Assembly (NCBI GenBank): GCA_022641735.1
Contig: JALCDQ010000009.1
Location: forward strand, 24,536-88,535
DNA length: 64,000 nucleotides
Direction: 5' to 3'
From: Prevotella sp.
GTDB lineage: Bacteria; Bacteroidota; Bacteroidia; Bacteroidales; Bacteroidaceae
Positions within the stretch are counted from its first letter, which is position 1. Each line of letters starts with the position of its first letter. Shown here piece after piece: positions 46,770-55,356 of the stretch. Both the position numbers and the translations under genes were made by a program. A model generated the notes under the pieces. That model was not told where the DNA came from. It worked only from the letters and a program-made list of their open reading frames with translations, and made no database searches.

Positions 46770-48596
46770 TTATCTGCCTCCACCGCCGCCCATTCCGCCC
46801 ATTCCGCCGGAGGTGTTGCCGATGGAAGAGTAGGGAGATGACAGCGAGGAGACACTGCCGGCAGAGCTTCCCGTAGAGCTGACGGAGGCGCTGGTGATGA
46901 GGCCATGCCAGTCGGTACCCGTCGCAGTGGCGCCGCTGTAGAGCGTATAGCTGCTGCCTTTCTTCAGACTTGGTGAGGTGAAGAGGATGACGGCATTGCC
47001 GCCATAGGTCCTTCCCATCTTGAAGGTGAGAACGTTGGCACTGCTGCTGTTGAGCGCAAGGGTGGTTCCGCTGCTCACGCTGCCGCCATAGACGATGGCG
47101 GGTTGCGTGGAACTGCTGCTCGGATAAGAGGTGCCTCCGCCGATTCCCACGAGTGTTCCGCCGGTGATAATCACGTGATAGCCGCCCTCCTCGTTGGCGT
47201 CGATGCCGCATTCAGGCGATGAGGTGCCGTAAGCGACGGTCGTTCCGCCTTGGATATACATATTGCCGTTGGAGTCAAGACCGTCGTTGTACATGCCGAA
47301 GGCATAGATGTAGCCTCCTTGGATATACATGTGGCTGGCCGAGTTGATGGCGTCGTCGTAGGCATAAGCCTCCACGGTGCCGCCCGTTATCTTCAGCGTG
47401 CCTTTGCTCTCAATGCCTTCCGAGCCGTCGCTGCCCGTCGCCTTCACCATCACTGAGCCGCCGTTTATCTCCATGTTGCCGTCGCTCTTGATGCCTTTGG
47501 CTTTCGAGTCGATGTTTTGGGAGTAATTGTAGGTCTTGCCGGTGGTGATTACCTTCACCGTACCGTCGTTGATGATGATTTGCTTGTCGCTGCTGATGCC
47601 CTTGCCGCCAGCGCCTGAGCTCATGCATTGCAGTTCGCCGCCCTTCATCGTGAAGTCGTAGTCGCTCTTCACGCCTGAGCAGGCACTGGCGTCGTTCTCG
47701 TCGGAGTCATATTCGCCACCGCCCGTTGTGAGGATGATGGTGCGGCCGCCGTTGATGTTCACGAGGCTGTCGCTGCTGATGCCTTTCGATGCCGTCGCTG
47801 AGGTTTCGATGTTCACGATGCCGCCATTCACGGTCACGGCGTCGTTGGCTTTGATGCCGTTGCCGGCAGTGGCCTTGATATAGATATTGGTGTTCGGCCG
47901 TATCATGACATAGTCGTCGGCGCTGATGCCCGCCTTGGTGTTGGCATATACGCGCAACTTGCCTGCACCGCTGAAGATGAGCTTGCCTTCTGAGAAGATG
48001 GTGCCTTTCTGGTCTTCACTGCTCGAGGCATAGCTGGTGCCGTCGGTGAAGGAGTTGAAGCTCCCGCTGCTCAGCACCATGAAGACGCGCTTGCCGCTCT
48101 GGTCGTTGAAGGCAGGGCCGTCGTTGTTCTTGATGTTCACGCCGTTCAGCGTCACCTTGTATTTCTTGTCGCTGTAGACCTTGAAACTGCCGTCGGCGGT
48201 GGAGCCGCTCAACACGTATTCAATGTTCTTCGCTGTGGATTTCACGGTGACGTCGGCGCCGCTCGTGGTCACCGTCACTCCTGTGGCAGAGCCGGTCACG
48301 GTGGCTGAACTGCCGCTGTAAGCGATGGATATCTTGCTGGTGAAGTCGCTGTTCTCCACGTAGTCCTCATCATCCGAAGGCACGCTTTCGTTTTCCGTCA
48401 GCGCCGTAGTGGAGTCGATGGCAATCGTGAGTTTGTCAAGGTCGCCCCCCGTAGTGGTCGTCGTACCGGCTGACATAGAGCCGCCCGTACCTGGAGTCAT
48501 ATTATCATTAGAGTCCTCCCAAACATCTCCTGAGCCGCATGATGCAACCAGCAATGTGATGGCTGCAATCATCATAAAATAAATGTTCCTTTTCAT
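46770..48596 (-). CDS. Beta-helix carbohydrate-binding lipoprotein (Cthe_2159 type)
   Basis: A 608-residue lipoprotein: lipobox LLVASC (Cys near residue 20), a Thr/Gly/Asp-rich spacer, then a beta-helix paralogous to the 42571-44592 protein. Shared blocks include DDAINSASHMYIQGG, YNDGLDSNGNMYIQGG, AYGTSSPECGIDANEE, SYTLYSGATATGTDWHG and a Met-Gly-rich end (GGMGGMGGGGGR). The frame is open to 48677, but a complete promoter at 48641-48672 and the lipoprotein signal fix the start at the ATG at 48596. It is probably surface-anchored and binds polysaccharide. The sensor kinase gene follows 84 bp downstream. Confidence 0.88.
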   Translation of the reverse strand: MKRNIYFMMIAAITLLVASCGSGDVWEDSNDNMTPGTGGSMSAGTTTTTGGDLDKLTIAIDSTTALTENESVPSDDEDYVENSDFTSKISIAYSGSSATVTGSATGVTVTTSGADVTVKSTAKNIEYVLSGSTADGSFKVYSDKKYKVTLNGVNIKNNDGPAFNDQSGKRVFMVLSSGSFNSFTDGTSYASSSEDQKGTIFSEGKLIFSGAGKLRVYANTKAGISADDYVMIRPNTNIYIKATAGNGIKANDAVTVNGGIVNIETSATASKGISSDSLVNINGGRTIILTTGGGEYDSDENDASACSGVKSDYDFTMKGGELQCMSSGAGGKGISSDKQIIINDGTVKVITTGKTYNYSQNIDSKAKGIKSDGNMEINGGSVMVKATGSDGSEGIESKGTLKITGGTVEAYAYDDAINSASHMYIQGGYIYAFGMYNDGLDSNGNMYIQGGTTVAYGTSSPECGIDANEEGGYHVIITGGTLVGIGGGTSYPSSSSTQPAIVYGGSVSSGTTLALNSSSANVLTFKMGRTYGGNAVILFTSPSLKKGSSYTLYSGATATGTDWHGLITSASVSSTGSSAGSVSSLSSPYSSIGNTSGGMGGMGGGGGR

Positions 48597-48640
48597 AATT
48601 CTTGTTCCTTTCTTGTTAGGGTTCAATTGATTATAGAGTA

Positions 48641-48672
48641 CAAAGGTAGGAACTTGTCGAGAGAAACACAAA
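48641..48672 (-). promoter_or_regulatory. Promoter of the beta-helix lipoprotein
   Basis: On the minus strand TTTG (48672-48669), exactly 20 bp, then TACCTTTG (48648-48641). This is a full Bacteroidota -33/-7 pair, 44 bp before the ATG. Confidence 0.85.
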
Positions 48673-48802
48673 AACAATCAGTGAAATGGAAAAATTCTTC
48701 AATCAAATATCTTTATCTCTCCGGTGTAATGTCAATTTCGCCCGTTGCCTGATTTTCTTGAATTATTTTGCCGAATATTCTTACTATATTGATTTTTTTG
48801 TA

Positions 48803-48810
48803 TATCTTTG
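48803..48810 (+). promoter_or_regulatory. Candidate -7 box of the GH20 gene
   Basis: TATCTTTG, followed by CAATC, lies 30 bp before the ATG at 48841 and inside the upstream frame extension. No standard -33 box is visible at 19-21 bp. Confidence 0.6.
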
Positions 48811-48840
48811 CAATCAATTCTTTATCTTAAAATCAGCAAT

Positions 48841-50487
48841 ATGTATAAAAAATTATCTTTAGCCATCATGCTTAGTATGATATCATTTGTGGGCGCTTCC
48901 GCCCAAGAGGTGAAGACGGCTGATTATCAGGTTGTTCCACTTCCGAAGGAAATCACTTTGACCCAGAAGGGCAGCTTCCTTCTGGATAACGCCACCGCCA
49001 TCGTCAGCCCTGCCGGCGATGAACTGCTGCAGCGCGATGCTCAGTTTCTGAGCGACTACGTGAGCGACATCACTGCCATCTCGCTGTCGAAGACGACCGC
49101 CAAGGCAAAGAAAGCCATCACCCTCAAGGTGAATAAGAAAATTCTGAACAAAGAGGGCTACATCCTCACCGTCACGCCGAAGGCCGTCACCATCGAGGGA
49201 GGCTCTCCCGCCGGTGTCTTCTATGGCATTCAGACGCTGCGCAAGGCGTTGCCCGTCGACACCACGCTCACTGCCGTCACGCTGCCTTCCGTCATCGTCA
49301 AGGATGAGCCGCGCTTCGGCTATCGCGGCATGATGCTCGACTGCGCCCGCCACTTCTTCCCCGTGAAGTTCGTCAAGGAGTATATCGACCTCATCGCCCT
49401 GCACAACATGAACGTGTTCCACTGGCACATCACCGACGACCAAGGATGGCGCATCGAAATCAAGAAATACCCTGAGCTGACCCGCATCGGCTCCGTACGC
49501 ACCAATACCGTCATCGGCCATAACGCCAAAGTGTTCGACGGAACGCCTTACGGAGGCTTCTACACCCAAGAGGAGGCCCGCGACATCGTCAAGTATGCTG
49601 CCGACCGCTACATCACCGTCATCCCCGAAATCGACATGCCGGGCCACATGATAGCCGCCCTGACAGCCATTCCGAGCATGGGATGCACCGGCGGACCCTA
49701 TGAGGTGTGCCGCGTATGGGGCGTCATGGACGACGTGCTCTGCCTCGGCAACGAGAAGACCTATCAGTTCTGCGAAGACGTGCTGAGCGAGCTCATGGAC
49801 ATCTTCCCCTCGAAATACATCCACCTCGGTGGCGACGAGACTCCGCGCACCCGTTGGGCCCAATGCCCCAAGTGCAAGGCGCTCATGCAGCGCGAAGGCC
49901 TCACCGTCGACAAACTGCAAGGCTATTTCACCAACCGCATCGAGAAATTCGTCAACAGCAAGGGACGCAGCATCATCGGATGGGATGAAATCCTCGACGG
50001 CGACATCAATCAGAGTGCCACCATCATGAGCTGGCGCGGCGTAGAGCCCGGCAAGAAAGCAGTGGAGAGAGGACACGACGTCATCATGTCGCCCACCTCT
50101 TATTGCTATTTCGACTATTATCAGACCGCCAGCAACAAGGACAACTGGAACGAGCCTTTCCTCATCGGCGGCAACCTGCCCATCGAGAAGACCTACAGCC
50201 TTGAGCCCGTGCCTTCTGACATCACTCCCGAAGCAGCCAAGCACATCATCGGCGTGCAAGCCAACTTGTGGACGGAATACATCCCTGTGCCCTCGTTGGC
50301 AGAATATCAGGTGCTGCCCCGCATGGGCGCACTCTCCGAAGTGCAGTGGACGAGCGGCAAGAAGGACTTCGACGCATGGAAAGCCCGTCAGTATCGCCTC
50401 CTCGACCTCTACGACCATTATCATTGGAGCTATGCCACTCTGCTGTGGAAAGACAGAGAGCCCGCAGCGAATGTGACGATTAAATAA
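48841..50487 (+). CDS. GH20 beta-N-acetylhexosaminidase
   Basis: A 548-residue exported enzyme (signal peptide about 1-22, VGASAQ). A GH20b-type N-domain (about 30-155) precedes the TIM-barrel: PRFGYRGMMLDCARHFFPV, HNMNVFHWHITDDQGWRIEIKKYPELT, IPEIDMPGHMIAA. The catalytic Asp-Glu pair is Asp332-Glu333 in HLGGDETPRTRW. It removes terminal GlcNAc or GalNAc from glycans, probably in the periplasm or at the surface. By eye it is noticeably richer in G+C than its flanks. The frame opens at 48808, but the -7 box sets the start at 48841. GH127 follows 47 bp later. Confidence 0.96.
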   Translation: MYKKLSLAIMLSMISFVGASAQEVKTADYQVVPLPKEITLTQKGSFLLDNATAIVSPAGDELLQRDAQFLSDYVSDITAISLSKTTAKAKKAITLKVNKKILNKEGYILTVTPKAVTIEGGSPAGVFYGIQTLRKALPVDTTLTAVTLPSVIVKDEPRFGYRGMMLDCARHFFPVKFVKEYIDLIALHNMNVFHWHITDDQGWRIEIKKYPELTRIGSVRTNTVIGHNAKVFDGTPYGGFYTQEEARDIVKYAADRYITVIPEIDMPGHMIAALTAIPSMGCTGGPYEVCRVWGVMDDVLCLGNEKTYQFCEDVLSELMDIFPSKYIHLGGDETPRTRWAQCPKCKALMQREGLTVDKLQGYFTNRIEKFVNSKGRSIIGWDEILDGDINQSATIMSWRGVEPGKKAVERGHDVIMSPTSYCYFDYYQTASNKDNWNEPFLIGGNLPIEKTYSLEPVPSDITPEAAKHIIGVQANLWTEYIPVPSLAEYQVLPRMGALSEVQWTSGKKDFDAWKARQYRLLDLYDHYHWSYATLLWKDREPAANVTIK

Positions 50488-50534
50488 AAGAAATCATCAA
50501 TCTTTTAGTGCAATCCCCAATCTGTTAGAATTTT

Positions 50535-52538
50535 ATGAGAAGACTTGTTTCATTCATGATTTTGGGAGCATTGACTTTGGGGTGCCTGCAAGCGAAGGCG
50601 GGAAGTCCTTATGGCTATCCTTTCACTCAGGTGCCCTTCACTTCGGTGACGATTACTCCCGGCACATTCTTCGGGCAACGCCTTGAAGCTGCCCGTGAGG
50701 TTACAATTCCTTTGGCATTCAGCAAATGCAAGGAGACGGGCAGGTATGATAACTTCATCAAGGCAGCTCACCCCAGCGAGAAGAATGTGTTTCATGGATT
50801 CACATTCGATGACACCGATGTCTATAAGACGATAGAGGGAGCCAGCTACATCTTGCAGACCTATCCCGACAAGAAGATGAAGGCCTATATAGACAGTGTG
50901 CTCGACATCATAGGCGCAGCTCAAGAGGCTGACGGATATCTCTATACAGCTCGTACGGTGAACCCCTCCAATCCTCCTGAATGGGCAGGGCATAAGCGGT
51001 GGTCGTGCGAGGAGCTTCTCAGCCATGAGCTCTACTGTCTTGGCCACATGGTGGATGGCGCTGTAGCACATTATCAGTCTACTGGCAGCCGGAAGTTTCT
51101 CGACATTGCCATCCGTTATGCCGACTGCGTGTGCAGAGAGGTGGGAGCCAAATCCGGACAGATATGCGTAGTGCCCGGCCATCAGATAGCAGAGATGGCT
51201 CTTGCACGCCTGTATCTGGTTACAGGAAACCGAAAGTATCTCGACGAAGCTAAGTTCTTCCTTGACTATCGTGGCAAGACGGCGAGGAAAGACCTTTATT
51301 CACAGAGCGACAAGCCGGTGACCGAGCAGATGGAGGCTGAAGGGCATGCAGTGCGTGCAGGGTATATGTATTCAGGAATGGCAGACGTGGCCGCCCTTAC
51401 CGGCGACTCCTCTTATATCAAGGCCATAGACACGATATGGCAGAACATCGTGAGCAAAAAGTACTATCTTACTGGCGGAGTAGGGGCACGTCATGAAGGA
51501 GAAGCCTTTGGCGACAACTATGAATTGCCCAACCTCACCGCTTACAATGAGACTTGCGCGGCCATCGCTCAGGTATACTTCAATCAGAGGATGTTCTTGC
51601 TCCATGGAGAAAGCAAGTATATCGACTGTCTTGAGCGTACCCTCTATAACGGCGTGTTCGACGGCATGAGCATCGACGGCGGAAAGTTCTTCTATTGCAA
51701 TCCGCTGGCTTCTGACGGCCGTTATCGCTTCAATTCCGACAACACGCTCGACCGACAGCCATGGTTCGGCTGTGCCTGCTGTCCCAGCAATCTCTCGCGC
51801 TTCATCCCCTCGCTGCCAGGCTATCTTTACGCCGTGAAGGGAAGCGACATCTACGTCAATCTCTTTGCCGGCAATAAGTCGACGCTTTTCGTAGGCGGCA
51901 AGCGCGTAAGCCTTGACGAGGCTACGGAATACCCATGGAACGGCGACATCGCCATCACCGTCACAGAAGCTAAGACGCCCGATTTCAATCTGATGGTGCG
52001 CATCCCCGGATGGGTGAGAGACAAGGTAGTGCCCAGCGACCTCTATGCCTATGCCGACGGCAGACACTTGGATTATTCCATCCGTGTGAACGGCGCGACG
52101 ATAAAGCCGGAGATGCAGAGCAACGGCTATGTCCGCATCAATCGTAAATGGAAGAAAGGCGACAAAGTGAGCATCCATTTCGACATGCAACCGCGCATCG
52201 TCGTAGCCAATCAGAAAGTAAAGGCCGACAGAGGGCGCGCAGCAGTGGAGAGAGGCCCGCTCGTTTACTGTGCCGAATGGGCTTACAACGATTTCGATGT
52301 GTTCAAGGTGGTCATCAGCGACAAGCCTGATTTTGAGGTTGTTGACAAGCCAGGCTTGCTGAACGGCATCAAGCAGATTACCACCGATGCTCAAGTCTTA
52401 TCGACAGACAAGGAAGGCAAAGTGAAAGTGGAAAACGCGAGACTCACGTTGATACCTTATTATTGCTGGAATCATAAAGGCCCTGGCAAAATGGAGGTTT
52501 GGATGACCAAGGGCCTTGATGTGATGGACGCACGATAG
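50535..52538 (+). CDS. GH127-family glycoside hydrolase (beta-L-arabinofuranosidase type)
   Basis: A 667-residue exported enzyme with a leader ending near QAKAGSP (residue 22). The (alpha/alpha)6 domain shows FTFDDTDVYKTIEGASYILQ, EELLSHELYCLGHMVDGAVAHY and GGVGARHEGEAFGDNYELPN. The zinc/catalytic region has ETCAAIA and FGCACCPSN, with Cys413, Cys415 and Cys416. GH127 enzymes use a zinc-bound cysteine to release beta-L-arabinofuranose. The C-terminal beta domains are complete. It may work with the GH20 enzyme on a complex glycan. Which linkage it cuts is not certain, because the family is diverse. Confidence 0.93.
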   Translation: MRRLVSFMILGALTLGCLQAKAGSPYGYPFTQVPFTSVTITPGTFFGQRLEAAREVTIPLAFSKCKETGRYDNFIKAAHPSEKNVFHGFTFDDTDVYKTIEGASYILQTYPDKKMKAYIDSVLDIIGAAQEADGYLYTARTVNPSNPPEWAGHKRWSCEELLSHELYCLGHMVDGAVAHYQSTGSRKFLDIAIRYADCVCREVGAKSGQICVVPGHQIAEMALARLYLVTGNRKYLDEAKFFLDYRGKTARKDLYSQSDKPVTEQMEAEGHAVRAGYMYSGMADVAALTGDSSYIKAIDTIWQNIVSKKYYLTGGVGARHEGEAFGDNYELPNLTAYNETCAAIAQVYFNQRMFLLHGESKYIDCLERTLYNGVFDGMSIDGGKFFYCNPLASDGRYRFNSDNTLDRQPWFGCACCPSNLSRFIPSLPGYLYAVKGSDIYVNLFAGNKSTLFVGGKRVSLDEATEYPWNGDIAITVTEAKTPDFNLMVRIPGWVRDKVVPSDLYAYADGRHLDYSIRVNGATIKPEMQSNGYVRINRKWKKGDKVSIHFDMQPRIVVANQKVKADRGRAAVERGPLVYCAEWAYNDFDVFKVVISDKPDFEVVDKPGLLNGIKQITTDAQVLSTDKEGKVKVENARLTLIPYYCWNHKGPGKMEVWMTKGLDVMDAR

Positions 52539-52568
52539 ATGCCGTTTTTCCCCCACAGAGCAGCCGAT

Positions 52569-52610
52569 GCGCTGAAAGGGAGATGCCCGCAGCGAACGTG
52601 ACGATTAAAT
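52569..52610 (+). pseudogene. Remnant copy of the GH20 gene's 3' end
   Basis: Positions 52585-52610 repeat 50460-50485, the last codons and stop of the GH20 gene, over 26 bases with one mismatch. Looser similarity extends upstream to about 52569. It starts about 30 bp after the GH127 stop. It looks like a leftover of a duplication or insertion that placed GH127 between two GH20 tails. Confidence 0.65.
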
Positions 52611-52626
52611 GACGAAAAGTTTACAA

Positions 52627-52654
52627 TTAATAGTTAATAGTTAATAGTTAATAG
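52627..52654. repeat. Four tandem TTAATAG units
   Basis: A perfect 7-bp tandem repeat (four copies) just before the terminator of the GH127 gene. This is a simple-sequence tract with likely slippage. Confidence 0.9.
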
Positions 52655-52684
52655 TTTTCCGAGCCCTTGAGGCTCGCAGTCATA

Positions 52685-52718
52685 AAGGCAGAGTTCTTTC
52701 GAGTTCTCTGCCTTTTTT
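52685..52718 (+). terminator. Terminator after the GH127 gene
   Basis: AAGGCAGAG-TTC pairs with GA-A-CTCTGCCTT around a short loop; TTTTTT follows at 52713-52718. Confidence 0.8.
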
Positions 52719-52784
52719 AACTCACAGACTTAAATGAAATGTAAAATAAAAATCAAATAGAAAAGGTATGGACGATTTTACTAG

Positions 52785-53077
52785 AAAATAAAAAATAAAA
52801 AATAAAAAATAAAAAAATGCTCTATTTGGCAGAATCTCAGAAGAGATTTTATGGCTGGCATACAGAAAAATAGATTTTTGGTAAAATATCTTTATATATT
52901 AACTATAATATTATTATATATATTATAATATAATTAATTAATAATCAATATATTATATATATTATTATATTAATAATATTATTACTATTATTATTTATGT
53001 TTTAACTTAATTAACAAAAATTGGGTCGGTGCGTAAGGTACTAAATTTTTATTTTTATTTTTTATTTTTTTATATTT
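52785..53077. other. Very AT-rich block bounded by A-rich and T-rich tracts
   Basis: The left side (52785-52817) is an AAAAAAT 7-bp tandem tract; the right side (about 53045-53077) is the complementary TATTTTT type. About 52891-53002 is almost pure A/T, with many short palindromes of TATA and TAATTA. No gene is visible in the whole 52719-53473 gap apart from array H; 53164-53473 is AT-rich and I see nothing supportable there. No DnaA-box cluster was recognised. Confidence 0.8.
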
Positions 53078-53163
53078 TCCAGATGGCTGTTTACTTGCTA
53101 ATTAATTGTTAATCAGAGTGTAAACAATGATTGTTTGCCCGACAAAAGGCCATTTCTAATTTT
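53076..53163. repeat. 22-bp periodic intergenic array H
   Basis: Units start at 53076, 53098, 53120 and 53142: TTTCC-AGATGGCTG-TTTAC, CTAAT-TAATTGTTA-ATCAG, GTAAA-CAATGATTG-TTTGC and ACAAA-AGGCCATTT-CTAAT, each plus three bases, in exact 22-bp register. It begins where the AT-rich block ends, between the convergent GH127 and TonB-C-like genes. Confidence 0.82.
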
Positions 53164-53473
53164 TATATTTTTCGTTGTTAAGAAAAGATGGTACTTTTCG
53201 GAACATCAAAGTTGGCAAGCAAACAAAAGGATAAGTTGACCGGAAAATCGAAAAATCAGAGTAAAATAAAAATCCGAAAAATCAAAGAAAAATTCGATTT
53301 GTCTAATTTTGTAAATAATTTTCGATTTCTTTTACTCAGTTTCTGTGCCTTGATTTCTCGGAAATTATCATCCGGATGTTCTTGCTTTTATATTGTTGGG
53401 CTTTCCTATTTTTATAAATGGAGAAACAACCAAAAGTAATAGACAAAAAGATATAGCAATAAGAAAGTAATGT

Positions 53474-53983
53474 TTATTTATGTTTTTTAGTATCTTCTTC
53501 ATCCCCTTTACCTATTTGCCCGAATATAGCCTTGCTGATTTTTGATGGAAATTGATATGTGTCTATGATTAGCAAAGAAACAATGTTAGTTCTTTTAGGA
53601 GAGTTGTTAATCATACAAGGCATAAATGCTGCTTTTTTTAAAGCATCAGAGACTTCCGTGTATATTGCGTTCATTTCTTTGGTTTTGCCATTAATTGCGA
53701 CTTTTTTTACTTTTCCATCTTTGCCTATTTGTAATTTTACTTTTATTATAAATCTTCCTTCATAACCTTTGCTCGCTAAATCTTGTACCTCATTCTCAAC
53801 ATATATGCTAAGAAGAGAATCACATATATTGAAACTAGAATGCATCTTCTTAATAACTCCATTATATTCGAATAAAGGCAGTTCCTTTTTAATAGATGCG
53901 TCCTTATTATTGGTACAATTGCCTGCGTTGCAGTTACTAAAATTGATGGACAATAGAAATATTAGAAAAATAAATTTACTCAT
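53474..53983 (-). CDS. Small exported TonB C-terminal-like protein
   Basis: A 169-residue protein with a signal peptide (about 1-21; the NCNAGNC context leaves a lipoprotein possible). A region at about 90-150 resembles a TonB C-terminal fold: YEGRFIIKVKLQIGKDGKVKKVAI, then DALKKAAFMPCMINN and TNIVSLLIIDTYQF. There is no N-terminal transmembrane anchor or Pro-rich linker as in true TonB. The C-terminus is Lys/Asp/Glu-rich. It is more AT-rich than its neighbours and lies beside an AT-rich non-coding block, suggesting a different history. Function unknown. Confidence 0.7.
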   Translation of the reverse strand: MSKFIFLIFLLSINFSNCNAGNCTNNKDASIKKELPLFEYNGVIKKMHSSFNICDSLLSIYVENEVQDLASKGYEGRFIIKVKLQIGKDGKVKKVAINGKTKEMNAIYTEVSDALKKAAFMPCMINNSPKRTNIVSLLIIDTYQFPSKISKAIFGQIGKGDEEDTKKHK

Positions 53984-54030
53984 GTATTATATATACTTTG
54001 ATTGTTGACATTGGAAATATCATCAACTGG

Positions 54031-54069
54031 AAAAATCGCAAATCCTTTATCTATAAGGGTTTGCGATTT
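54031..54069 (-). terminator. Terminator after tRNA-Leu
   Basis: A 15-bp stem (54033-54047 with 54055-54069, one G-T pair) and a 7-nt loop, followed on the minus strand by TTTTT. It begins 8 nt after the tRNA 3' end. Confidence 0.85.
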
Positions 54070-54076
54070 GTTTCAG

Positions 54077-54158
54077 TGCGCCTGACAGGACTCGAACCTG
54101 CACAGCGTGAACTACTAGATCCTAAGTCTAGCGCGTCTACCAATTCCGCCACAGGCGC
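54077..54158 (-). tRNA. tRNA-Leu (anticodon UAG)
   Basis: Read on the minus strand: acceptor GCGCCTG/CAGGCGC plus discriminator A, a class II variable arm, anticodon loop CTTAGGA between CTAGA and TCTAG, and T-arm GCAGGTTCGAGTCCTGT. Anticodon TAG reads leucine CUA. CCA is not encoded, unlike the tRNA-Val gene in this window. Confidence 0.95.
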
Positions 54159-54234
54159 AAACGCAGGTGCAAAGTTACAACATAAAATTCAGAATGACAA
54201 ACTTTCGGTTGGAATTTTGCACCTTGAGGGGTCT

Positions 54235-55317
54235 TTATTTCAAGTCGATGGGCTCTTCACGGTTGCCCTCGGTGTTCTTGAAGTCGATGTCGAGGAGCTT
54301 GGCTACGGTGAAGGCCACCTGCTTGTTGTAGATTTGCTTGCCACCTTCGATTTCGCCTTTGGCTTTCACTTGATTGCCGAAAGCAATCATCCATGTCTCG
54401 CTTGCGCCGGGAACTTTATTGCCGTGGCTTTTCCATCCGGGGTCGTTGTTGCCGCGTCCGTGGTCGCAAGTGACGATGAAGGTGGTCTTGTCCTTATAGA
54501 AGGGGTCGCTCTGGGTGTATTCCCACAGGTCTTTCATGAAGCGGTCGAAGCGGTTGGCAGAGTCGATATAGAGTCCGTATTTGCTTATGTGGGCAAAGTC
54601 GTCGGTCTCGCCGAAGCCCACGAAGGTGAGCACGGGGTGACAGGTCTTCATGGCTTCGAGGGCATAGCGATAGGTGAAGACGTCATATCTGAGGGTAGGC
54701 CATTGGCGGGGTATCTCGCGCGCGATGTCGTCATAGTCTTTCTCTGCTGCCGTGGCGTTAGGGTTCTTGGAGGCATCCCATCCTGCATTGACGGGGATTC
54801 CGCTGCGGTCTTGATTGAAGATTTCATGGAAGCGGTTCCAAGAGCCGAAGGCGAGCACTTTGCCCTGATAGCGAGGGTCTTTGTTGGCTGCCTCAAGGAT
54901 GCTCACGTTGGGGTTAGGGAAGGCGTCGTTGCTGTTCACGTTCTTGTCGTCGGGATAGCCCGTGGTGGTCTCGTTATATCCGGGATAGGAGAAGTGCATG
55001 CCATTGGCAACGTTCATGAAGCTGCCTTTGTTGCGGTTGCCATAGAGGATGCCCATCTTCGACACTTCTCCCCAGATGAAGGGGAAGAGGGCGGCGCGGC
55101 GTTCTTCAGGCGTGGCGCGCCAGTAGAGCTTCTGCTTCTCGGCGATGTCGGAGACGTATTTCTTGTTGTTCAGACAGATGGAGTCGATGCCGTTGAAGAT
55201 TTCCTCCCAGCGCAGACCGTCCACCATGATGAAGACGACGCGGTTGTCGTTGTTTTTCTTTGCCATCGTAGGGAGGCAAAGCGTGACCAATAATAGGGCC
55301 AGAATGATTTTTTTCAT
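54235..55317 (-). CDS. Alkaline-phosphatase-superfamily protein
   Basis: A 360-residue exported protein (signal peptide about 1-19, LPTMAKK). Alkaline phosphatase superfamily metal motifs are visible: an early Asp in VVFIMVDGLRWEEIFNG (about 27-43), the nucleophile region SYPGYNETTTG (about 110-120), FVGFGETDDFAHI (about 225) and TCDHGRGNNDPGW (about 285). It probably hydrolyses a phospho- or sulfo-ester at the cell surface or in the periplasm; the substrate is unknown. It is the last gene of the parC - DUF3316 - S41 - phosphatase run, 39 bp after the peptidase. Confidence 0.88.
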   Translation of the reverse strand: MKKIILALLLVTLCLPTMAKKNNDNRVVFIMVDGLRWEEIFNGIDSICLNNKKYVSDIAEKQKLYWRATPEERRAALFPFIWGEVSKMGILYGNRNKGSFMNVANGMHFSYPGYNETTTGYPDDKNVNSNDAFPNPNVSILEAANKDPRYQGKVLAFGSWNRFHEIFNQDRSGIPVNAGWDASKNPNATAAEKDYDDIAREIPRQWPTLRYDVFTYRYALEAMKTCHPVLTFVGFGETDDFAHISKYGLYIDSANRFDRFMKDLWEYTQSDPFYKDKTTFIVTCDHGRGNNDPGWKSHGNKVPGASETWMIAFGNQVKAKGEIEGGKQIYNKQVAFTVAKLLDIDFKNTEGNREEPIDLK

Positions 55318-55356
55318 ATATTTATTTATTAAAGTAGATAGTTCCTGATGGTGCGC

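Noticed and set aside
48883..50424. A 513-codon antisense frame inside the GH20 gene
   Set aside because: It is a by-product of G+C-rich third positions; the GH20 frame has a signal peptide and catalytic motifs, and the antisense has none.
51372..52394. A 340-codon antisense frame inside the GH127 gene
   Set aside because: Same cause; no recognisable domain or start context, while the sense frame is a complete GH127 enzyme.
52785..53077. Chromosomal origin of replication
   Set aside because: AT-rich but no DnaA-box cluster was seen and no dnaA, dnaN or gidA-type neighbours; position relative to GC skew cannot be judged from one window.
53188..53439. An 83-codon plus-strand frame in the AT-rich gap
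   Set aside because: Lys/Ser/Phe-rich low-complexity translation with no promoter, no family resemblance and AT-driven composition.
53474..54158. Genomic island inserted at tRNA-Leu
   Set aside because: No integrase is present, I found no direct repeat of the tRNA 3' end downstream, and the tRNA is followed at once by its own terminator.
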